A stretch of 12,282 bases of DNA from Syntrophorhabdus sp. PtaB.Bin184. GTDB taxonomy: Bacteria; Desulfobacterota; Syntrophorhabdia; Syntrophorhabdales; Syntrophorhabdaceae. Positions 7,069 through 12,282 of this stretch are shown in pieces; position 1 is the first letter of the stretch; the number at the start of each line of letters is the position of its first letter. The stretch spans positions 1-12,282 of the forward strand of contig MVQQ01000013.1 of NCBI GenBank assembly GCA_002067555.1. Direction: 5' to 3'. A program made the translations under genes and the position numbers. Below the pieces are notes generated by a model. It did not search any database and was not told where the DNA came from. It saw only the letters and a list, made by a program, of their open reading frames with translations.

Positions 7069-7129
7069 GAATGTATGGTGGGCGATAGTGGCCGCTTGTT
7101 AGTTCATAATCTGCCTGTTTGTCGCATAA
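7061..7129 (+). pseudogene. Micro-ORF for a single-helix membrane peptide, interrupted by amber codon
   Basis: ATG 7061, overlapping the end of the Wzy_C-type gene by eight bases, encodes MVENVWWAIVAAC and then meets TAG at 7100-7102. The same frame continues FIICLFVA and ends at TAA 7127-7129. Read without the TAG, it gives a 22-residue peptide that looks like one short membrane helix with a charged start. A G-rich stretch lies just upstream of the ATG. It may be a small membrane peptide gene broken by a point mutation, a real 13-residue peptide, or chance. Amber recoding is unlikely because several genes here end in TAG. Confidence 0.3.
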
Positions 7130-7145
7130 AGGAGGCGATGGGATA

Positions 7146-7601
7146 ATGAAACGGTTTATCAAGGCTTATGGGAATACGGCGGTATGGATAGGGCTTTTCG
7201 TTTTGCTCGTCGCCATGTGCGCGTGGAGCGGCACGGTTACAACCTCGACGAACATCTACCCGTTCGTCCCGGCGAAGGGCTACGTGATTTACGCGACGTC
7301 ATTCACTACGGCGGCATCGGCGGAGATAGTCCCCTACTCAACGGGCAAGAGGATCAAGGTTATCGCCTATGAGCTGGTGGCCAATGGAGATACAAACGTA
7401 AAATTCACATCGGGCGGCGCGGATGACATCATGGGATCTACCCTCTGGTATCTCACGCAGAACAGCGGGGTAACGAAACCCGTCACCCTGATAAACCAGC
7501 AGCCCCTTGTGTATATGCAGACAGCGCCAGGGGCATCACTGAGCATCAACCTGAGCGCGGCGCAGTCCGTGAGTGGGACGTTGCTCTATTACGTTGAATA
7601 A
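7146..7601 (+). CDS. Exported protein with phage decoration-like beta domain
   Basis: This 151-residue protein opens with a basic segment (MKRFIKAYGN) and a hydrophobic core at about 12-27, followed by a possible signal peptidase site near AWS (26-28); the helix could also stay as an anchor. The rest is beta-rich: GKRIKVIAYELVANGDTNVKF (67-87), a TSGGADDIMG turn, and a C-terminal stretch with SLSINLSAAQSVSGTLLYYV (131-150). This is the pattern of a small domain frequent in phage structural proteins (k.irV....l.a.....v.F.sg....G...., ending ...v.G.l.Y). Those copies lack signal peptides as far as I know. AAGGAGG at 7129-7135 points to ATG 7146 rather than the upstream TTG 7119. The ATG at 7138 hits a stop after two codons. 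Function unknown; it is the second exported protein of the block. Confidence 0.7.
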   Translation: MKRFIKAYGNTAVWIGLFVLLVAMCAWSGTVTTSTNIYPFVPAKGYVIYATSFTTAASAEIVPYSTGKRIKVIAYELVANGDTNVKFTSGGADDIMGSTLWYLTQNSGVTKPVTLINQQPLVYMQTAPGASLSINLSAAQSVSGTLLYYVE

Positions 7602-7613
7602 ACAGGAGGCTTT

Positions 7614-8387
7614 ATGGATTCAGTAGTAAACGCAGATGGGAGTCAGGCAGCAGCGGGCGCACCTGATGGCGGAGCAGGACAGCAGGACGGCGGCAATCAG
7701 GCACCGGGTTGGATAGCACAGTTACCGGACGACCTGAAAGGCAACGAGACCTTTACCGGGTACAAGACGATAGGTGAGCTTGCAAAGGCCCATCTCGCCG
7801 CCTCGGGTAAGATCACAGAGCTTGAGGGGAAGGTAGCGAACTCCATACCGAAACTGACTGAGAACGCCACGGATGAAGAGAAGGCGGCCTATTTCGCGGC
7901 AATCGGCGTACCCGAATCACCGGACAAGTACGAACTCGAACGCCCGGTCATGCCCGAGGGGATGCCGTACAATGAAGACCTCGAAAAGTGGTTCAGGAAC
8001 ACGGCGCACAAGGCGGGCATCACGGCGGAACAGGCAAAGATCCTTTTCACCAGTTACAACCAGTTCGGCACGGAGTTCTTGAAATCCGTCGCAGAGCAGA
8101 GAAAGACCACACTTGAGGCCGGCATGAAGGCGCTCAAGGAGTCATGGGGCAACCACTACGACGATAACGTGGCGGTAGTCAAGCGGGTGCAGGAGAAGAT
8201 CGGGGCGGGCAGTGAGCCGATGAAAGAATGGCTTACCGCGCACAACGCGGAGAACGACCCTGTGTTGATCCAGTTCCTTCTCGACGTGGCCCCCGGATAT
8301 CTCGACGATTACGCACCGGCAGGGAAACCGGCAGGAGGCGTAACCGGTACTCTCGATGAACAGGCGAAAGCCTTTTACAAAACTTAA
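7614..8387 (+). CDS. Head scaffolding protein
   Basis: This acidic, helix-rich 257-residue protein sits directly before the major capsid gene, the usual place for the scaffold that guides procapsid assembly and is then expelled. The N-terminus (8-31) is a low-complexity Gly/Ala/Gln stretch. It is followed by WIAQLPDDLKGNETFTGYKT (33-52), a coiled-coil-like segment, and the AAYFAAIGVPESPDKYEL stretch (91-108), all typical of phage scaffold-like proteins. The last 20 residues, after a Pro/Gly-rich hinge, form a short helix that could bind capsid. AGGAGG at 7604-7609 supports ATG 7614. No protease domain is visible, so maturation proteolysis would need another gene. Confidence 0.75.
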   Translation: MDSVVNADGSQAAAGAPDGGAGQQDGGNQAPGWIAQLPDDLKGNETFTGYKTIGELAKAHLAASGKITELEGKVANSIPKLTENATDEEKAAYFAAIGVPESPDKYELERPVMPEGMPYNEDLEKWFRNTAHKAGITAEQAKILFTSYNQFGTEFLKSVAEQRKTTLEAGMKALKESWGNHYDDNVAVVKRVQEKIGAGSEPMKEWLTAHNAENDPVLIQFLLDVAPGYLDDYAPAGKPAGGVTGTLDEQAKAFYKT

Positions 8388-8393
8388 GGAGGT
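8386..8393 (+). promoter_or_regulatory. Near-ideal ribosome binding site for the capsid gene
   Basis: AAGGAGGT, a full match to the 16S rRNA anti-Shine-Dalgarno end, lies six bases before the capsid ATG at 8400 and overlaps the scaffold stop codon (TAA 8385-8387). It is the strongest site in the window, consistent with the most abundant virion protein. Confidence 0.8.
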
Positions 8394-8399
8394 AGTTAA

Positions 8400-9404
8400 A
8401 TGCCCACAACTGCATTGGTCAGCAAATATACGATAAGCGACGTTATCAACAGCTATTCTTCCCTTGACGGTAACGCCATGTACGTCAAGGTGGCGAACGT
8501 TCTCGCCCTCAAGTGTCCTCTGTTCAGGATGTTGCCGATGGTGGCATCCAACCAGGTCATGAGCGAGATCACCAGCAAGATCGCGTCTATGGGTTCCCCG
8601 ACGCTCAGGCGGTTCAACGAATATGTTGTCCCGACCGCGAATCACCGCACCCCGGCAACCGAACCCATCGCCATGTTTCAGGATTGGAGTGAAGTAGACT
8701 CCGCCCTGTGCGACATCCAGAACGACCCCACTCAGTGGCGTATGGATGAAGACATGGTAAAGGTGGAGAGCATCACGCAGGCCGTTGAGGACCAGTTTCT
8801 TAACGGCAATATCTCCCAGTACCCCGCGGGTATCAACGGTTTTTTCACCCGGTACAGGGTGTCCACGGCCCGGCCCAACGGTGTCAGCACGACCCGTCCC
8901 AACGTGCAGCTTGCGGGCGGTTCCGGTTCGGATCTGACGAGCATCCTCGTCCTCGAACTCGGCAAAAACAAGGTCTACGGCATCTATCCCAAGAACAGCC
9001 GCGCCGGTCTCAACATCGAGAACAAGGGCAAGGTGACAAGCGAGTCCTCGACGGGCCGCATGGACGTGTACCGGACGAAGTTCGAGATGTTCTTCGGCCT
9101 CGTGGTCAGGGATGACCGGTATGTTCAGAGGATCGCCAACATCGAAGTATCCGGTTCGACCAGTATCTTTAACCCGGCACAGCTTGCGTCCGCACTTCGC
9201 AGGCTCCCCGGCGGCGGTCAGGACCCCGGCACGGTCATCCTCGTACCGCCCACGGTCATGGACCAGATGGACGAGATGGCCATGGACAAGAACAACGTGA
9301 AGTACGAACCCGACAACGTATGGGGCGGCCAGATCACGAAATTCCAGGGCGTTCCTGTCTATGTGGCTGAGAAGATCAGCGAAGCACAGACCGCAATATC
9401 TTAA
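8400..9404 (+). CDS. Major capsid protein (BPP-1 Bbp17-like)
   Basis: This 334-residue protein is the expected shell subunit. Diagnostic stretches are VYGIYPKNSRAGLNIENKG (around 191-209) and GLVVRDDRYVQRIANIE (around 233-249). Both recur in major capsid proteins of BPP-1 and epsilon15-like short-tailed phages (w.iYP.gs.aGl...dkG, then Gl.V.D.R...RiaNI). The N-terminal part contains a WSEVDSALCD stretch. The 3' end, with FQGVPVYVAEKISEAQT, fits the last capsid strand. It lies between scaffold and cement-like genes and has the best ribosome binding site in the window, fitting high expression. Length fits the family and no interruption is seen. Confidence 0.85.
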   Translation: MPTTALVSKYTISDVINSYSSLDGNAMYVKVANVLALKCPLFRMLPMVASNQVMSEITSKIASMGSPTLRRFNEYVVPTANHRTPATEPIAMFQDWSEVDSALCDIQNDPTQWRMDEDMVKVESITQAVEDQFLNGNISQYPAGINGFFTRYRVSTARPNGVSTTRPNVQLAGGSGSDLTSILVLELGKNKVYGIYPKNSRAGLNIENKGKVTSESSTGRMDVYRTKFEMFFGLVVRDDRYVQRIANIEVSGSTSIFNPAQLASALRRLPGGGQDPGTVILVPPTVMDQMDEMAMDKNNVKYEPDNVWGGQITKFQGVPVYVAEKISEAQTAIS

Positions 9405-9418
9405 AAGGAGGCCAACAA

Positions 9419-9826
9419 ATGCCTATGTATGATTATCTGAAACTGTTACAGAGCGACACGGCGAACACCGGTGACGCTGTAACAACCGATAAGTGCAATT
9501 TCGGCGTGACGAACCCCGGAGTCAATAAAGGGGGTGTCCCCTGGGGTCTCCACGTCATTGTCACGACCACCTTTACCGGACTGGATGAAGGTGTCAACCT
9601 CGGCATAGTCCATTCCGCAAACGATGACCTCAGCACATCCAGCGAGGTACACACCAAGATGTTCGTCCCTGTGGCTGAGATGGTTGCCGGGGCACACTTC
9701 TTCATTCCTGCCGGTTCGCGGGCGTTGAAACAGTACGCCTGCGGTATCTTCGATGCCGTAAGCACGGCGGCAAGTGAGGGCAAGACGACCATGTTCCTCG
9801 GCCCGAAATCAGGCGGAGAGGTGTAA
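9419..9826 (+). CDS. Bbp16-like capsid cement protein
   Basis: This 135-residue beta-rich protein follows the capsid gene, where BPP-1 encodes its cement protein Bbp16, a jelly-roll trimer that staples the outside of the shell. The sequence fits: a short N-terminal helix with YDYLKLLQSDTA, a Gly-rich segment leading to strands (PWGLHVIVTTTFTGLDEG, 41-58), a central HSANDDLS loop, and a closing YACGIFDAV strand (107-115) before a short tail. AAGGAGG at 9405-9411 sits just after the capsid stop, so the pair is probably co-translated. The family call rests on position plus overall pattern. Confidence 0.65.
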   Translation: MPMYDYLKLLQSDTANTGDAVTTDKCNFGVTNPGVNKGGVPWGLHVIVTTTFTGLDEGVNLGIVHSANDDLSTSSEVHTKMFVPVAEMVAGAHFFIPAGSRALKQYACGIFDAVSTAASEGKTTMFLGPKSGGEV

Positions 9827-9827
9827 G

Positions 9828-10064
9828 ATGCGGGCAAAGTGCATACAGGAATGTTACCACGGCCCGACCGCGTGGAAGTTCACGCCCAACGGCGGTGAGA
9901 AGGGTGACGGGTACTATGACGACATAGACCCGAACGACCCGATTGCCAAGTACTTCGAGTTCCCCGATCAGAAGGTGAACGAGACGGTAGCCGCATCCGC
10001 CGTCGAACAGGAGCAGAAGCGCGAAGAAAAGCTCCAGAAGCAGAGAGAAAGCAGAAAGAAATAG
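9828..10064 (+). CDS. Small hypothetical head-module protein
   Basis: This 78-residue protein has an N-terminal part with two Cys residues and aromatic residues (CIQECYHGPTAWKFTP, 5-20), an acidic middle (YYDDIDPNDPIAKYFEFPD), and a Gln/Glu/Lys/Arg-rich C-terminal helix (about 58-78). ATG 9828 starts one base after the cement gene's TAA. GGAGAGG just upstream marks it as the start, although the frame stays open upstream within the cement gene. Small proteins of this shape occur between cement and neck genes in related phages, but I know no function. Confidence 0.65.
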   Translation: MRAKCIQECYHGPTAWKFTPNGGEKGDGYYDDIDPNDPIAKYFEFPDQKVNETVAASAVEQEQKREEKLQKQRESRKK

Positions 10065-10072
10065 CGTCGATC

Positions 10073-10094
10073 AGGGGGGGCTTCGGCCCTCCCT
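10073..10094 (+). terminator. UUCG-capped hairpin between head and neck genes
   Basis: Positions 10073-10081 pair with 10086-10094 (one G-U pair) around a TTCG loop closed by C-G, an exceptionally stable tetraloop. What follows is CCTTAACCC rather than a U tract, so efficient intrinsic termination is doubtful. It may attenuate transcription or protect the upstream capsid message from 3' exonucleases. The hairpin itself is clear; its role is inference. Confidence 0.55.
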
Positions 10095-10112
10095 CCTTAA
10101 CCCGGAGGCGGC

Positions 10113-10697
10113 ATGGCCCATTCTCAGGTAAAGATAGTCAATCTGGCATACGCGGCGATAGGTGAGGGCGCGATCACCTCCATATCGGGCACGGACGCCA
10201 AATCCATTCTTGCCGCACAGGTATGGGACGATATTCTTGAAGAGGTCCTTTCCGAGCATGACTGGAACTTCGCAAAGAAACGCGTCGCACTGGCACAGGA
10301 CGCCACGGCACCGACCGGTGAAGAGTGGAAATACCGGTATGCCGTCCCCTCCGATTACGTTAAGGCACGCGGCATAGAACCGGCAAAGACACCCTATGTC
10401 GTTGAGGCCGGTTATGTCCTGACCAATTACGACAACACGGACGGTGATGATCTTGTCTTGCTCTACACGAGGCTTGAAACAAACCCGGCGATGTTCTCGG
10501 CTGCCTTCATATCCTGCCTGTCATTCAGGCTTGCGGCACAGTTCGCGTTCAAGCAGGTGCGGGGGTCATCGAATACGCAGGACAGGATGTTTGCCCTCTA
10601 TGACCGTGCATTGATCAAGGCGAAGGGGGTCAACCAGTCCGAGGACTACGTAGAGGACGAGAAGGGCAGTACGTCATGGGTAAGGGCGGGGAGATAG
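10113..10697 (+). CDS. Tail tubular protein A-like neck adaptor
   Basis: In T7-like phages gp11 (tail tubular A, 196 residues) forms the ring under the portal. This 194-residue protein has the family's pattern: an N-terminal VNLAYAAIGEGAITSISG (9-26), WDDILEEVLSEHDWNFAKKR (38-57), a WKYRYAVPSDYVKARGI stretch (72-88), and a mostly helical C-terminal half with FISCLSFRLAAQFAF. GGAGG at 10104-10108 precedes ATG 10113. It is the first gene after the hairpin and is followed by the tail tubular B-like gene two bases after its stop, the order seen in T7. Confidence 0.82.
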   Translation: MAHSQVKIVNLAYAAIGEGAITSISGTDAKSILAAQVWDDILEEVLSEHDWNFAKKRVALAQDATAPTGEEWKYRYAVPSDYVKARGIEPAKTPYVVEAGYVLTNYDNTDGDDLVLLYTRLETNPAMFSAAFISCLSFRLAAQFAFKQVRGSSNTQDRMFALYDRALIKAKGVNQSEDYVEDEKGSTSWVRAGR

Positions 10698-10698
10698 G

Positions 10699-12282
10699 AT
10701 GGCGCAGGCCACACCGATAATAGCGAGTTTCAACGGCGGCGAGTTCGGACCCGACGTATCGGGGCGCGTTGACATCGACAAATATTATTCTGGTTGTCTC
10801 GTCGCTCAGAACTTTGTGCTGTTGCCTTCGGGCGCGGCTCGGGGTATGCCCGGCACTTATTACGTGGCGACAGGCAAGACGCTCGGCAAGAAGGTCCGTA
10901 TGGTCGAATTTGCCTTCTCGACCATCCAGACGTACATGATTGAGTTCGGGGATCTCTACATCCGGTTTTACAAGGACAAGGGGCAGATTCTTGACGGCGC
11001 GGCGGCATATGAACTGACATCGCCCTACCTTGAAGCCGATCTGCCTCAATTGATATTCAGGCAGAGCGCGGATGTTCTGTATATCACGCATCCCTCGTAT
11101 CCCCCGAAAATGCTCACCAGGACGGGACACACCGCATGGACGCTGACAGACTTTGTGGCGCGGAACAAGGACGTTTCCGATTCCGTCGAGGCCATGGTCA
11201 TCACCGGGATCACGAACGCCGACCCCGCCGTCGTCACCGTATCTGCGTTGGCGGCCCATCCTTCGGCTCTGGCTGAGGGAGATATTGTCTACATTCAGGG
11301 CATCGTCGGCATGACGGAACTGAATAACCGGTTCTTCACTGTCGGGACGATAAACGAGACCACCTTCCAGCTCTCAGGCGAGAACAGTTCAGCCTATGGC
11401 GCGTGGTCATCGGGCGGTACGGCACAGTGCTGTCTCTTCGGCACAGAGGATAATTGCCCGTCCTGCCTTGAGTTTTACGAACAGCGGCTTATGTTCGCGG
11501 CAACGAACGACAGGCCGCAGACCATTTGGGGCAGTGCATCCGCCGACTACGACAATTTCAAACTGGACTCCACGGACAAGAGCGCGGGGATTGAATACAC
11601 GATCCCGAACCGGGGCAAGGTTGACCGTATAAGGTGGATGGTGGCGCAGCAGAATATCAACCTCGGGACATACGGGAACATCCAGCGCTTTGGCCCTTCC
11701 GATGATGCCGGTCTGAGCATGGATAACGTGAAGGCCACGGCCCAGATATCTATCGGCTGCAAGAACATCGACGCACTTTTGACCAATGACAGCGTTGTCT
11801 ACGTCACGAAGGACGGGAAGGGAATCCGTGAGGTCTATTACGATTACCTGTCTGACAAGTATATCTCGCCTCCCGACATCACCCTGCTTGCCAACCACAT
11901 CACGAAGGGAGCGACGGCGGCCTTGTCAGGTATCGTTGACATGGCGTACCAGCAAAGCCCGATATCGATTCTGTGGGCTGTTCGCAAGGACGGCGTTCTG
12001 TGCGGGATGGTCTACGAGAAGTCGCAGAAGGTGTACGGCTGGTTCCGGGTTGTCATGGATGGGGCCGTTGAATCCGTGGCGGTCATCTCCAACGACGACG
12101 AAGAGGACGAGGTCTGGATATCCGTCAAGCGCACTATCGGCGGCGTGGATTACCGGTACATCGAGTACTTTATGCCTCACGACATCTATGGTCAGATTAA
12201 GGACGCCTTTTACGTCGAATCGGGCCTTACCTATGACGGCGGGGCTGCGGTAAACATCGAGGGGATAACGAAGGCCTACCCC
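10699..12282 (+). CDS. Tail tubular protein B-like, 3' end outside window
   Basis: An open frame of 528 codons runs off the right edge. The N-terminus matches the tail tubular B or stabilisation family: FNGGEFGPDVSGRVDIDKYY (11-30), a NFVLLPSGAARGMPGTYYV stretch, FAFSTIQTYMIEFGDLYIRFY, then FRQSADVLYITHPSYPPKML. Residues about 168-242 form an inserted small beta domain (GITNADPAVVTV, then VGMTELNNRFFTV and a SSGGT end) like the E1 FCCH-type domain that Pfam reports in such phage proteins. After it comes EFYEQRLMFAATNDRPQTIW, again family-typical. T7 gp12 has 794 residues, so perhaps a third may be missing. GGGGAGATAGG precedes ATG 10699. The protein would form the tail nozzle. Confidence 0.83.
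   Translation, partial: MAQATPIIASFNGGEFGPDVSGRVDIDKYYSGCLVAQNFVLLPSGAARGMPGTYYVATGKTLGKKVRMVEFAFSTIQTYMIEFGDLYIRFYKDKGQILDGAAAYELTSPYLEADLPQLIFRQSADVLYITHPSYPPKMLTRTGHTAWTLTDFVARNKDVSDSVEAMVITGITNADPAVVTVSALAAHPSALAEGDIVYIQGIVGMTELNNRFFTVGTINETTFQLSGENSSAYGAWSSGGTAQCCLFGTEDNCPSCLEFYEQRLMFAATNDRPQTIWGSASADYDNFKLDSTDKSAGIEYTIPNRGKVDRIRWMVAQQNINLGTYGNIQRFGPSDDAGLSMDNVKATAQISIGCKNIDALLTNDSVVYVTKDGKGIREVYYDYLSDKYISPPDITLLANHITKGATAALSGIVDMAYQQSPISILWAVRKDGVLCGMVYEKSQKVYGWFRVVMDGAVESVAVISNDDEEDEVWISVKRTIGGVDYRYIEYFMPHDIYGQIKDAFYVESGLTYDGGAAVNIEGITKAYP

Noticed and set aside
7061..7129. Amber (TAG) recoding to a sense codon in this phage
   Set aside because: Genes ending at 884, 5308, 5800, 10064 and 10697 use TAG as sensible terminators right before ribosome binding sites or new starts, so general TAG recoding would fuse or extend them.
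10630..11259. Minus-strand open frame of 209 codons opposite the tail tubular genes
   Set aside because: It lies opposite two recognised neck genes; its composition looks like a by-product of their codon use.

Overview
The window is a stretch of tailed-phage (or prophage) late genes. Every supported gene lies on the plus strand, packed with overlaps of a few bases or short gaps. Most starts have a clear AGGAGG-type ribosome binding site. No integrase, tRNA, rRNA, CRISPR array or insertion sequence is visible. The portal, neck and capsid genes point to a short-tailed (podovirus-type) phage with a T7-like connector/tubular-tail module and a capsid module resembling Bordetella phage BPP-1 (Bbp19/Bbp17/Bbp16-like). 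The host cannot be named from sequence alone. Signal peptides and an O-antigen ligase/polymerase-type membrane enzyme suggest a Gram-negative, polysaccharide-coated bacterium.

Layout. (1) 2-884: the tail end of an upstream ORF, a small zinc-ribbon membrane protein, and a small helix-turn-helix protein. (2) 885-961: a short non-coding spacer with phased direct repeats and an inverted repeat that overlaps the next start codon. (3) 962-5308: DNA packaging and portal genes: small terminase candidate, large terminase, a proline-rich small protein, portal, and a Bbp19-like small protein. (4) 5324-7601: an unexpected block of exported or membrane proteins: a signal-peptide protein with fibre-like sequence, a Wzy_C/O-antigen ligase-family polytopic membrane protein, a 13-codon micro-ORF broken by an amber codon, and a second signal-peptide protein with a decoration-like domain. 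(5) 7614-10064: scaffold, major capsid protein, Bbp16-like cement protein and a small hypothetical. (6) 10065-10112: a UUCG-capped hairpin. (7) 10113-12282: a tail tubular A-like adaptor and the first 528 codons of a tail tubular B-like protein that runs off the window.

Working together, the terminases and portal would package DNA into a procapsid built from scaffold, capsid and cement proteins. The two tail tubular-like proteins would close and extend the neck. The 5324-7601 block does not belong to this assembly line. It looks like a cassette acting on the host envelope or surface polysaccharide during infection or lysogeny, embedded between portal and scaffold, and is the most interesting part of the window. 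All functional calls rest on recognised sequence patterns; no database search was run.
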